The notes: generated by a model from the letters alone, not told the origin. DNA of 64,000 bases from Macrococcoides psychrotolerans (GCF_038095555.1 NZ_CP124591.1:248001-312000), one strand, 5' to 3'. Numbered from the stretch's first letter, positions 17,196 to 25,031 are shown. Numbers and translations: made by a program.

Positions 17196-17288
17196 AGAAA
17201 AAACACCTCCGTATAAATTCATTTTAATATGAATTCAACGAAAGTGTTTTTATTTTACTCCCATATCATGGGGTTAGCGCAACAGATA

Positions 17289-17300
17289 GGGTGGATTTTT
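17289..17300. repeat. right arm of terminator-like hairpin split by IS copy 1
   Basis: GGGTGGATTTTT, complement of 15992-16003. See the left arm. Confidence 0.85.
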
Positions 17301-17304
17301 ATCA

Positions 17305-17335
17305 AAAATTAACTCCAACAGAAAAAGTTAATTTT
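17305..17335. repeat. intact stem-loop with CCAACAG loop beside IS copy 1
   Basis: A 10-bp perfect stem AAAATTAACT / AGTTAATTTT encloses the loop CCAACAGAAAA. The loop shares CCAACAGA with the reconstructed loop occupied by IS copy 1, so it looks like a similar but unoccupied target. Confidence 0.6.
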
Positions 17336-17358
17336 CTCTTTATATCAAAAGGAAATAT

Positions 17359-17390
17359 GAAGAGCAATCGTCTTAGATTGCTTCTTTATA
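17359..17390. terminator. terminator-like hairpin upstream of the T-box promoter
   Basis: AGCAATC / GATTGCT stem with a 6-base loop and a T-rich tail. No gene in the present arrangement obviously needs it. Confidence 0.5.
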
Positions 17391-17478
17391 TTAACATATT
17401 TTTAAATGTGTTTTATACATAAATACAAAGTGAGGAAATAAATTTTTATTAAATTAATGAAATATTCAGAAAAATAGT

Positions 17479-17507
17479 TGACAACATAAATAGTGATGTG
17501 TATAATT
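17479..17507 (+). promoter_or_regulatory. sigma-A promoter of the T-box/metE-like unit
   Basis: Consensus TTGACA (17479-17484), 17-base spacer, consensus TATAAT (17502-17507). Confidence 0.92.
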
Positions 17508-17513
17508 TCTAGT

Positions 17514-17783
17514 AATTCAATATTACAAAGCGATAAAAAGGAAAAGTAGATATCGGAATTTACACAGAGAGCTTCAGTTTGGTGAAATGAAGTTAAAGGA
17601 AAGTATTGAAAAATGGCCTTTTTTGCTACATGCTGAACGATAATTCTAGTAGGTTCTGTCGAGAGTAGGCACTCGTTATCATTGCCTGAGTATTACACAT
17701 AATTAATGAAAATTTCTATAAATGTGCGTACTTGCTGAGGTATAGTTAGCGATAGCTATACGAATAAAGGTGGTACCGTGGGA
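17514..17783 (+). promoter_or_regulatory. T-box leader, probably methionine-specific
   Basis: A leader of about 270 nt. The antiterminator T-box core reads AAAGGTGGTACCGTGG (17766-17781). Stem I starts around ACAGAGAGC. A likely specifier AUG is at 17613-17615 in the context GAAAAATGGCC, which would read tRNA-Met; this assignment comes from position and context only. It agrees with the methionine-synthase-like gene downstream. Confidence 0.88.
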
Positions 17784-17830
17784 GACCCCTCACCCTTTAC
17801 TAAATTGTAAAGGAGTGAGGGGTTTTTTGG
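17784..17830 (+). terminator. T-box terminator
   Basis: Long stem of ACCCCTCACCCTTTA against TAAAGGAGTGAGGGGT (one asymmetric position) followed by six T; the competing antiterminator is the T-box core just upstream. Confidence 0.92.
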
Positions 17831-17906
17831 ATTCTGATATGTATGACATGATACATAAGCCTTGGCAAATACAATATATAAACCACACATTTAGGAGGAA
17901 TTTATT

Positions 17907-19064
17907 ATGACAACTTTAAATACAGTACAACAACCATTATTTGATCACGTAGGGAGCTTTTTAAGACCGCAAACATTAAAGAAGGCACGTGAGCAATACT
18001 TAAATCAAGAAATTACATATGATGCATTGAAACAAGTAGAAGATCAAGAAATTAAAAAGCTGATCGATAAACTCGTATCATTAGGATATGAAACTGTAAC
18101 AGATGGTGAATTTAGAAGAAGTTACTGGCATCTTGACTTTTTCTTTGGATTTAATGGAATAGAACAGCAATTACTCGGTCAAGGGTACGTCTTTAATAAA
18201 TATGAAACAAGAAGTGATAGTGTGAAGTTTATCGGTAAGATTTCTGGAGAACACCATCCTTTTGTAGAACACTATAAATTTGTCAGGGACTATGCACCGA
18301 AACATGTGACGGTAAAACAGACAATCCCAGCTCCGGCACAGTTCTTAGTAGAACTGACACGCCCCGGTGTAAAAGAAACAGTAGATGAATATTATGTATC
18401 ACGTGAAGCAGTCAAAGATGATATCGTTAAGGCATATACTACAGTAATACAAGAACTGTATGATGAAGGATTACGCGTGCTTCAACTAGATGACTGTTCT
18501 TGGGGCATTCATGTCTCTGAGGGCACATTAGAGAAGATACACGGTGACGGTAACAGCGAGAATCTGGATGTGGAAGCACTCAAAGAAGAGCTATTAGACA
18601 TTAATAACCGTGTAATACACAATGCACCGAATGACCTTATCATCAATACACATGTATGCAGAGGGAATTACCGCTCAGACTTTGCGAGCACTGGTCCATA
18701 CGATAAAGTTGCAGATCAACTCTTTGCGAAAGAAGACGTTGATGCGTATTATCTTGAATATGATACGGAACGCGCCGGAGGATTTGAACCACTTGCGAAA
18801 GTTTCTGGGGAAAAACACGTCGTACTCGGTCTGATTACTTCTAAGTTCCCAGAGTTAGAAGATAAAACGGAAGTAATTGCACGTATTAAAGAGGCAAGTA
18901 AATATATTCCTTTAGAGCGACTAAGTCTAAGTACACAGTGTGGATTTGCTTCTACAGAAGAAGGCAATGAACTCACAGAAAGTGACCAGTGGGCGAAACT
19001 TGAACTTGTGAAAGAAATTGCGCTACAAGTTTGGGGCGATGGAGAAAATGAATTGCCAGCATAA
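17907..19064 (+). CDS. MetE-type methionine synthase, short form (YxjG/YxjH-like)
   Basis: A 385-residue protein corresponding to the catalytic C-terminal barrel of cobalamin-independent methionine synthase. Putative zinc ligands are H249 and C251 in HVCRGN, a Glu in the YYLEYD strand, and C345 in TQCGFAST, so it is probably active. It should methylate homocysteine from a methyl donor; short MetE homologues often use donors other than polyglutamyl methyl-folate. The start follows AGGAGGA by 8 bases. The Met-type T-box means expression rises when tRNA-Met is uncharged. No other met genes adjoin it; the homologues in Bacillus are under S-box control. Confidence 0.88.
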   Translation: MTTLNTVQQPLFDHVGSFLRPQTLKKAREQYLNQEITYDALKQVEDQEIKKLIDKLVSLGYETVTDGEFRRSYWHLDFFFGFNGIEQQLLGQGYVFNKYETRSDSVKFIGKISGEHHPFVEHYKFVRDYAPKHVTVKQTIPAPAQFLVELTRPGVKETVDEYYVSREAVKDDIVKAYTTVIQELYDEGLRVLQLDDCSWGIHVSEGTLEKIHGDGNSENLDVEALKEELLDINNRVIHNAPNDLIINTHVCRGNYRSDFASTGPYDKVADQLFAKEDVDAYYLEYDTERAGGFEPLAKVSGEKHVVLGLITSKFPELEDKTEVIARIKEASKYIPLERLSLSTQCGFASTEEGNELTESDQWAKLELVKEIALQVWGDGENELPA

Positions 19065-19080
19065 CATATAAAAATAAAAT

Positions 19081-19105
19081 GTTTAAATAGGAAATATGTG
19101 GGTAA
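19081..19105 (+). promoter_or_regulatory. sigma-B promoter of csbD
   Basis: GTTTAA (19081-19086), 13 bases, GGGTAA (19100-19105): a near-perfect general-stress promoter 33 bases before the start codon. Confidence 0.88.
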
Positions 19106-19138
19106 AATATAGTATTACATGAAAGAAAGGTGATAATA

Positions 19139-19321
19139 ATGACTAATGAAGGTAAATTTGAACAATTAAAAGGCAACGTACAAGAAACAGTTGGTAATGC
19201 GACTGGGAATAGAGAACTAGAGCAAGAAGGTAAAGAGAGTAAGATTTCTGGTAAAGTGAAAGAAGTATCAGAGAACGTACAGGATAAAGTCAACGAAGCA
19301 GTAGATAAATTCAAAAAGTAA
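19139..19321 (+). CDS. csbD: CsbD-family general stress protein
   Basis: A 60-residue, highly charged, disordered-looking protein of the CsbD family (GKFEQLKGNVQETVGNATGN is the family hallmark; the second half is a Lys/Glu/Val helix). CsbD-like proteins are abundant sigma-B-dependent stress proteins of unknown molecular function. The ATG at 19139 follows AAAGGTG by 6 bases; an in-frame GTG at 19130 overlaps that site. A sigma-B promoter precedes it and a strong terminator follows. Confidence 0.92.
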   Translation: MTNEGKFEQLKGNVQETVGNATGNRELEQEGKESKISGKVKEVSENVQDKVNEAVDKFKK

Positions 19322-19330
19322 TCTCTAGCA

Positions 19331-19369
19331 TTGAGGTAAATGTAGTCATACATTTACCTCAATTTTTTT
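19331..19369 (+). terminator. terminator after csbD
   Basis: 12-bp perfect stem TTGAGGTAAATG / CATTTACCTCAA, followed by seven T. Confidence 0.92.
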
Positions 19370-19411
19370 GTGTATAATGATAATTAATACGAATCAGAGA
19401 GGTGAACGAAA

Positions 19412-19879
19412 TTGTATACAATATATTTAGCTGGAGGATGCCTCTGGGGTGTGCAGGCGTTTTTGAAGACGGTACCTGGTGTAGCTAGAACTGAAGCGGG
19501 TAGAGCGAACGGCGAGACAGCAACATTAGACGGACACTATGATGGCTATGCTGAATGTGTGAAGACGATATGTGAAGATACACTAGCACTACATGAGCTG
19601 CTAGATGATTTCTTTCAGATTATGGATCCGTATAGCGTGAACAAGCAAGGGATTGATGAAGGTCCGAAATATAGAACGGGAATCTATAGTGAAGATGAAG
19701 TGTTATTACAAGCAGTAAGACGCTATATAAATTCACGAGAAGATAAAGAGAAGGTTGTTGTAGAAGTGCTGTCACTAAATAATTATATCCGTAGTGCAGA
19801 CGAACATCAGGATTATCTGGACAGACATCCAGGTGACTATTGTCATGTACCGCTTGAGATGATGAGGAAATATAGATAA
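19412..19879 (+). CDS. msrA: MsrA-like peptide methionine sulfoxide reductase, divergent
   Basis: A 155-residue MsrA-family protein that should reduce methionine-S-sulfoxide in proteins. The catalytic motif GGCFWG is GGCLWG here (Cys10), and the GYxGG..PTYEEV region is only loosely kept as ARTEAGRANGE, HYDGYAE. DPYSVNKQGIDEGPKYRTGIY matches the typical DPTSxNRQGxDxGxQYRS segment well, and EHQDYLDRHP is the usual late motif; a further Cys near the C-terminus (GDYCHVP) could resolve the sulfenate. The gene starts with TTG, nine bases after AGAGAGG. It is shorter and more divergent than canonical MsrA, so another MsrA may exist elsewhere. Confidence 0.82.
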   Translation: MYTIYLAGGCLWGVQAFLKTVPGVARTEAGRANGETATLDGHYDGYAECVKTICEDTLALHELLDDFFQIMDPYSVNKQGIDEGPKYRTGIYSEDEVLLQAVRRYINSREDKEKVVVEVLSLNNYIRSADEHQDYLDRHPGDYCHVPLEMMRKYR

Positions 19880-19945
19880 GTGAAAAATCTAACATTATTA
19901 TAAAATATATGAAGGGATAAAATATTAATCAGTGTGGTGATTTAT

Positions 19946-20347
19946 ATGTGTATATTTTGTGAAGGTATAAGTGAAAATCAAAAACTATTGGAAACTCAAT
20001 ATTTTTATGTGGTTTATGATATTGATCCAATTCAGTATGGACATTTATTGATCATATCAAATAATCATTTTGAAGATATTCGTGATTTGGAAGAAGACGT
20101 TTGCTTAGAATTGTTTAAAATTGAGAAATACTTAATTTCAATTTTAGAAGATGTATTTAAAGTGGATGGTGTTACAATTGTAAGAAATAATGGTAATATT
20201 ATGGATGAAGGATTACATTTTCATCAGCACATGATTCCTCGTTATGAGCGGGATGGATTTTGGGATAACGTTAAAACCAGTGGACGCAAGATTGACACAA
20301 GAAGTTTAAAAAATAAAATTCAAGAATATAAAAAGGTAATGAAATGA
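19946..20347 (+). CDS. HIT-family nucleotide-binding protein
   Basis: A 133-residue histidine-triad protein. The active-site motif is FHQHMIPR near residue 92 (H-x-H-x-H including the preceding LHF), with the nucleotide-binding PIQYGHLLIIS earlier. HIT enzymes hydrolyse or transfer AMP from nucleotide conjugates; here the zinc-less Hint/Fhit subtype cannot be distinguished. The ATG at 19946 is preferred to the upstream GTG codons, which overlap the likely GTGTGGTG ribosome binding site. Its end overlaps the next gene by 4 bases (ATGA), so it is coupled to a GNAT acetyltransferase. Confidence 0.85.
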   Translation: MCIFCEGISENQKLLETQYFYVVYDIDPIQYGHLLIISNNHFEDIRDLEEDVCLELFKIEKYLISILEDVFKVDGVTIVRNNGNIMDEGLHFHQHMIPRYERDGFWDNVKTSGRKIDTRSLKNKIQEYKKVMK

Positions 20348-20844
20348 TTGAATTTAGAAAGTTAACAATCAAAGATAAAATTGTTTTTGAAGAATATATG
20401 AGAGAGTGGAGCGATCTAGAAGAAATTATACCAACTGCTACAAACTATAAGCGTTATAGTAGCTTTGAAGATATGATTGAAATATTTGAAATGAGAGAGT
20501 CTGGTCAAGAATGGGTGAAGAATACTACATTTTTTTACTTTATAGATGGTGTTATTATTGGTGCTGCTAATATTAGACATACTCTTACAAAGGACTTATT
20601 GAACACCGGTGGACATATCGGGTATGGTGTAGGCCGAAGTTATAGAGGGCAAGGCTATGCCACTAAAATTCTTCAGAAATCCCTTGCTTTTGCACGTTCT
20701 ATTGGAATTGAGAAAGCTTTAATTACTTGTGATGAAGACAATATTGCTTCAAGCAGAGTAATCATAAAGAACGGAGGGTTAGAGGATAAACCATATTATC
20801 AGTCTAATGGTGTTAAAAGTAGACGATTTTGGATTGACATATAA
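20344..20844 (+). CDS. GNAT-family acetyltransferase coupled to the HIT protein
   Basis: A 166-residue GNAT of the RimJ/YjcK-like type: a long N-terminal part, TGGHIGYGVGRSYRGQGYATKILQ with the acetyl-CoA loop, then CDEDNIASSRVIIKNGG, a motif typical of these enzymes. Acceptor unknown. Its ATG lies inside the HIT stop overlap. A perfect-stem terminator begins at its stop codon. The pair could act on an aminoacyl or aminoglycoside-like nucleotide conjugate, which is speculative. Confidence 0.85.
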   Translation: MIEFRKLTIKDKIVFEEYMREWSDLEEIIPTATNYKRYSSFEDMIEIFEMRESGQEWVKNTTFFYFIDGVIIGAANIRHTLTKDLLNTGGHIGYGVGRSYRGQGYATKILQKSLAFARSIGIEKALITCDEDNIASSRVIIKNGGLEDKPYYQSNGVKSRRFWIDI

Positions 20845-20879
20845 GGTATCATGTTGACAATGCATGATACCTTTTTTAA
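20843..20879 (+). terminator. terminator after the HIT-GNAT pair
   Basis: AAGGTATCATG / CATGATACCTT, 11-bp stem with 9-base loop and T-tail. Confidence 0.9.
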
Positions 20880-20883
20880 TGAT

Positions 20884-20912
20884 TTGACATATACCATATA
20901 GGGGTATAAAAT
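20884..20912 (+). promoter_or_regulatory. csoR-copAZ promoter with copper operator in the spacer
   Basis: TTGACA (20884-20889), 17-base spacer, TAAAAT (20907-20912). The spacer is almost filled by the palindrome ATACCATATAGGGGTAT (20891-20907), a CsoR-type operator with C-rich/G-rich half sites. A second half site, ATACCCCCATAC, follows at 20930-20941. Confidence 0.82.
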
Positions 20913-20958
20913 GAGGATGAAATGAAAGATACCCCCATACAGTATAGGAGATGATGAT

Positions 20959-21255
20959 ATGTCGGAGCACCAGCATATTGCGACACCGAGAGATCATGAA
21001 GAGAAAGAAAGGTTAATCAAGCGTTTAAAGCGTGTTGAAGGTCAAGTGCGCGGTATTCAGAAGATGATAGAAGAAGATCGTTATTGTATCGATATCCTCG
21101 TTCAGATAAGTGCGATTGAGTCAGCGATGAAACAGGTAGGTTATGCGATCACAGAGCGTCATATGAAGCATTGTGTGAGTGACGCGATTAAAGCAGGTGA
21201 TGGGAACGATTCAATCGAAGAGTTGATGAAGGTATTGAAGCAGTTCAATAAATAA
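20959..21255 (+). CDS. csoR: copper-sensing transcriptional repressor CsoR
   Basis: A 98-residue all-helical CsoR/RcnR-family repressor. The Cu(I)-binding triad is present as C43 (RYCIDIL), H68 and C72 (ERHMKHCV), together with the family motif RLKRVEGQVRGIQKMIE. Copper binding releases it from the operator that overlaps the upstream promoter, so it regulates itself and copA/copZ. It is the first gene of a three-gene operon, with 13 bases to copA. The His-containing N-terminal tail is short, as in staphylococcal CsoR. Confidence 0.93.
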   Translation: MSEHQHIATPRDHEEKERLIKRLKRVEGQVRGIQKMIEEDRYCIDILVQISAIESAMKQVGYAITERHMKHCVSDAIKAGDGNDSIEELMKVLKQFNK

Positions 21256-21268
21256 GGAGTGGATATGT

Positions 21269-23644
21269 ATGGCGAAACAAGAAGTTACTTTACCGATAGA
21301 AGGGATGACGTGTGCAGCTTGTTCGAATCGTATTGAGAAAGTGCTGAATAAGATGGATGGTGTCGAAGCTCAGGTAAATTTAACGACAGAGCGAGCAACC
21401 GTTCATTATGATGAAGATAAATTGAGTTTGAGTGATATTTCTGAACGTATAGATAAGCTAGGATATCAAGTCCGTCCAGCACATGCAGAATTTGATATTA
21501 CTGGTATGACGTGCGCGGCTTGTTCGAATCGTATTGAGAAGGTATTGAATAAACAGCCTGCTATACAGAATGCTACGGTGAACCTTTCTACTGAGGTTGC
21601 AACGGTCGATTATTATCCGGGAAATATGGATGAGTCTGATATTATTGAACGTATTAAGAAACTAGGATATGATGCAACGCTTAAGAGTGAGGAGCAGTCA
21701 GATCGTAAAGAAAATGAACTGCGACGTAAAAAGTATAAATTGATATTAGCAGCGGTACTGTCTCTGCCTCTACTACTTACGATGTTGACGCATCTGTTCG
21801 GAATTCATTTGCCGCATATCTTTATGAATCCGTGGTTTCAGTTTGCATTTGCGTTTCCAGTGCAATTTATTATTGGATGGCAGTTCTATACTGGTGCTTA
21901 TAAAAGCTTGCGCAGTGGATCAGCAAATATGGATGTACTCGTGGCACTTGGAACAAGTGCAGCATTCTTCTATAGTTTATACGAGAGTATTAAATGGATG
22001 AGAGGTTTAACGAATGATCCGCACCTTTACTTCGAAACAAGTGCGGTATTGATTACATTAATATTGTTCGGTAAGTATCTGGAAGCACGTGCGAAATCAC
22101 AGACAACAAATGCATTATCGAGTCTATTAAACTTACAGGCGAAAGATGCACGTGTTATGAGAGATGGCAAAGAGCAGATGGTAAGCATCGATGCATTGCA
22201 AGTAGGAGACCAAATCATTGTAAAGCCTGGCGAGAAAGTGCCGGTAGATGGTGTTATTATTAAAGGTAACTCTTCTGTTGATGAATCTATGTTAACTGGT
22301 GAATCGATTCCTGTTGAGAAGCATATGGGTGATAAGGTTATCGGTGCTACGATGAATAAGAATGGTAGTTTCACAATGGAAGCTACGAAAGTTGGTAAGG
22401 ATACTGCTTTGCAGTCAATCGTCAAGATAGTAGAATCAGCACAAGGTTCTAAAGCACCGATACAACGTATGGCAGATATTATATCTGGATATTTCGTCCC
22501 GATTGTTGTAGGTATCGCGATACTCACGTTTATCGTATGGATGTTATTTGTTAAGCAAGGGTTTGAAGCATCACTTGTTGCCGCGATATCAGTACTTGTT
22601 ATTGCTTGCCCATGTGCATTAGGGCTCGCAACGCCGACATCTATTATGGTAGGAACAGGTCGAGCAGCAGAACGCGGCATTCTCTTTAAAGGTGGAGAAC
22701 ATCTGGAACGTACACACGAAATCGATACTATTGTCTTGGATAAGACTGGAACGATAACAAAAGGTGAACCTGAAGTAACAGATTTCACAGGAGACGATCG
22801 TGCACTTCAATATTTAGCAAGTAGTGAGCAGTCTTCAGAACATCCGCTAGCAAGTGCGATTGTAAAGTATGCTGAAGAACAAGCAGTATCGTTGAAAGAA
22901 GTATCACACTTTGAAGCGGTGCCAGGACACGGAATTCATACACAAATTGATGATGAAGATATATATGTTGGTAACCGCAAGCTGATGCAGCAGTATAATA
23001 TTGAAATAGCAACATTTGAGCCCAATATGCAATTATTTGAAGCGCAAGGTAAAACTGCGATGATGATAGCTTATGAAGGTAAAGTGCAAGGTGTCGTTGC
23101 AGTCCAGGACACGGTGAAACCAAGTGCGAAGGATGCCATTGATGAACTGAAAGTGATGGGCATAGAAGTAATTATGTTAACCGGTGACAATACACGTACT
23201 GCTCAAGCAATTGCAAGTGAAGTTGGCATTGATGAAGTAATCGCTGAAGTCTTGCCGGAAGATAAAGCAGAGAAAGTTAAAGCATTGCAGGCCCAAGGCA
23301 GAAAAGTAGCCATGGTGGGAGACGGAGTAAACGATGCGCCAGCGCTTGCATTAAGTGATATCGGAATTGCTATCGGTACGGGGACAGAAGTCGCGATAGA
23401 AGCGGCTGATGTGACGATACTAGGTGGGGAACTGACACTGATTCCAGAAGCCATTAAACTTAGCCATGCAACAATTCGAAATGTAAAACAAAACTTAGGA
23501 TTTGCGTTTGGTTATAATGTTATCGGTATTCCATTTGCAGCATTAGGCTTATTAGCACCGTGGATTGCTGGTCTTGCTATGGCATTATCATCAGTAAGTG
23601 TTGTCAGTAACGCTCTAAGACTCAAATCTGTTAAAATTAAATAA
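21269..23644 (+). CDS. copA: copper-exporting P1B-type ATPase CopA
   Basis: 791 residues. Two N-terminal heavy-metal domains each carry GMTCAACSNRIEKVL (Cys pairs near residues 15/18 and 84/87), then eight membrane segments with the Cu(I)-specific CPC motif (ACPCALGLATPTS, around 446), the actuator TGES, phosphorylation site DKTGTITKG near 491, the HP motif SSEHPLASAI, and GDGVNDAPALALSDIG. It pumps Cu(I) out of the cytoplasm. Start follows AAGGAGTGG. It lies between csoR and copZ in one operon, controlled by CsoR. Confidence 0.97.
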   Translation: MAKQEVTLPIEGMTCAACSNRIEKVLNKMDGVEAQVNLTTERATVHYDEDKLSLSDISERIDKLGYQVRPAHAEFDITGMTCAACSNRIEKVLNKQPAIQNATVNLSTEVATVDYYPGNMDESDIIERIKKLGYDATLKSEEQSDRKENELRRKKYKLILAAVLSLPLLLTMLTHLFGIHLPHIFMNPWFQFAFAFPVQFIIGWQFYTGAYKSLRSGSANMDVLVALGTSAAFFYSLYESIKWMRGLTNDPHLYFETSAVLITLILFGKYLEARAKSQTTNALSSLLNLQAKDARVMRDGKEQMVSIDALQVGDQIIVKPGEKVPVDGVIIKGNSSVDESMLTGESIPVEKHMGDKVIGATMNKNGSFTMEATKVGKDTALQSIVKIVESAQGSKAPIQRMADIISGYFVPIVVGIAILTFIVWMLFVKQGFEASLVAAISVLVIACPCALGLATPTSIMVGTGRAAERGILFKGGEHLERTHEIDTIVLDKTGTITKGEPEVTDFTGDDRALQYLASSEQSSEHPLASAIVKYAEEQAVSLKEVSHFEAVPGHGIHTQIDDEDIYVGNRKLMQQYNIEIATFEPNMQLFEAQGKTAMMIAYEGKVQGVVAVQDTVKPSAKDAIDELKVMGIEVIMLTGDNTRTAQAIASEVGIDEVIAEVLPEDKAEKVKALQAQGRKVAMVGDGVNDAPALALSDIGIAIGTGTEVAIEAADVTILGGELTLIPEAIKLSHATIRNVKQNLGFAFGYNVIGIPFAALGLLAPWIAGLAMALSSVSVVSNALRLKSVKIK

Positions 23645-23668
23645 AATAGAAGTAAAGGGGAGTCTATT

Positions 23669-23869
23669 ATGGAAACAGTATTAAAAGTAAGTGGTATGAC
23701 ATGTGGACATTGTAAATCGGCTGTAGAAGGTGCAGCGAAAGAAGTCGCAGGCGTAAGTGGCGCAGCAGCAGATATTGAACAAGGACTTGCAACAATTACG
23801 CATGACGAATCAGTAAATATTGCTGATGTAAAACAATCCATTGAAGATCAAGGTTATGATGTGAAATAG
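23669..23869 (+). CDS. copZ: copper chaperone CopZ
   Basis: A 66-residue single heavy-metal-associated domain with the metal site GMTCGHCKSAVEG (Cys pair 11/14 region) and the ferredoxin-like beta-alpha-beta pattern ending in DQGYDVK. It carries Cu(I) to the CopA metal domains and to CsoR. It follows copA by 24 bases with its own AAAGGGGAG site, and a terminator follows. Confidence 0.95.
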   Translation: METVLKVSGMTCGHCKSAVEGAAKEVAGVSGAAADIEQGLATITHDESVNIADVKQSIEDQGYDVK

Positions 23870-23873
23870 GATG

Positions 23874-23902
23874 AACGGGTATCGATTGATACCCGTTTTT
23901 TT
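23874..23902 (+). terminator. terminator of the csoR-copA-copZ operon
   Basis: AACGGGTATC / GATACCCGTT stem with a 4-base loop and seven T. Confidence 0.92.
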
Positions 23903-23971
23903 AATTTTGATTTTTTGTGAAAGTGATATATAATTTTAATTAGATATAAAAAATATACTAGGAGTGAGAGG

Positions 23972-25021
23972 ATGAAAATAGAATTAGGGTTAACGTCATT
24001 CGGAGATAACGGTTCAATTCATACGATAGAGGGGAAACTGCCGGCCATTCCTGCAGATGAACGTATCAGAAATCTCGTTGAAGAAATACAGCTTGCTGAT
24101 CAGCTGGGTCTTGATATCTATGGTCTTGGTGAGCATCATCGTGAAGACTATGCAGTATCAGACCCAGTGACGGTGCTTGCTGCAGCTGCAGGTTTAACGA
24201 AAGATATTAAATTAAGTTCTGCAGTAACTGTTCTGTCAAGTGATGATCCTGTACGTGTGTATCAGCGTTTTGCGACATTAGATGCGATTAGTAATGGACG
24301 TGCAGAGATTATGGCGGGGCGTGGGTCATTTATTGAATCATTTCCTTTGTTTGGTTACGATTTAAATGATTACAACGAATTATTCGATGAGAAGCTTGCA
24401 TTATTATTAGAAGTAAATAAAAATGAAGTTGTTAATTGGCAAGGGCATCATCGACCTTCAATTGATAATAAGATTGTGGTGCCAAGAGCAGTACAAAAAG
24501 AATTGCCGATTCATATTGCCACGGGTGGTACACCAGAGTCATCCGCTCGAGCTGGTATGCTGGGGTTACCAATTACATATGCGATAATTGGAGGTAATCC
24601 TGAACGTTTCAAACATAATGTAGATGTTTATCGTCATGCATTGAATGCATCTGGTTTTGATGCAGATCGAGCATTTATTGCAACGCATTCGTGGGGGTAT
24701 GTTGCAGCGACTGATGAAGAAGCCTTTGAAGCATATTATCCTTCTACGAAAGCGAGTCATGATCGTTTAGCAAGAGAACGAGGCTGGCCAATGTATTCTG
24801 AAGCGCAGTTTATGAATGAAATCGAGCACGGTGCCTTATATGTAGGTAGTCCAGAACGAGTCGCTCAAAAAATTATTAAAACTGTAGAAGCACTGAGTTT
24901 AAATCGCTTTATGCTACATTTACCTATAGGATCGATGAAACATGAACTGACGATGAATTCAATTCGTTTATACGGTGAAAAAGTTAAACCGATCGTAGAT
25001 GAATATTTCAAAGATAAATAA
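23972..25021 (+). CDS. LLM-class (luciferase-like) flavin-dependent oxidoreductase
   Basis: A 349-residue TIM-barrel protein of the bacterial luciferase-like group. Typical elements: LGLDIYGLGEHHREDYAVSD near residue 50, LSSAVTVLSSDDPVRVYQRFATLD, GRAEIMAGRGSF (flavin phosphate region), and HIATGGTPESSARAG. FMN- or F420-dependent; in a staphylococcal background FMN is expected. The substrate is unknown. GGAGTGAGAGG precedes the ATG. The next gene, an HD-domain hydrolase, begins 10 bases after its stop, so they form an operon. Confidence 0.85.
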   Translation: MKIELGLTSFGDNGSIHTIEGKLPAIPADERIRNLVEEIQLADQLGLDIYGLGEHHREDYAVSDPVTVLAAAAGLTKDIKLSSAVTVLSSDDPVRVYQRFATLDAISNGRAEIMAGRGSFIESFPLFGYDLNDYNELFDEKLALLLEVNKNEVVNWQGHHRPSIDNKIVVPRAVQKELPIHIATGGTPESSARAGMLGLPITYAIIGGNPERFKHNVDVYRHALNASGFDADRAFIATHSWGYVAATDEEAFEAYYPSTKASHDRLARERGWPMYSEAQFMNEIEHGALYVGSPERVAQKIIKTVEALSLNRFMLHLPIGSMKHELTMNSIRLYGEKVKPIVDEYFKDK

Positions 25022-25031
25022 GGAGGATATA

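Larger units (their letters stand above)
16011..17281 (-). mobile_element. IS3-family (IS150-like) insertion sequence, copy 1
   Basis: 1271 bp with imperfect terminal inverted repeats of about 39 bp: left GGCACTGCACCC..., right reverse complement TGCGCTAACCCC..., both ending in AATAAAAACACT. The left end resembles IS150 (TGTACTGCACCC). It is flanked by ACAG on both sides (16007-16010 and 17282-17285), a 4-bp target duplication. It encodes orfA and orfB on the minus strand. By inspection it matches the copy at 62311 except for one missing G, which breaks the orfA-orfB frame relation. Confidence 0.95.

Noticed and set aside
22027..22788. 253-codon open frame antisense to copA
   Set aside because: It lies wholly within copA on the other strand, has no ribosome binding site or recognisable domain, and its composition reflects the copA codons.
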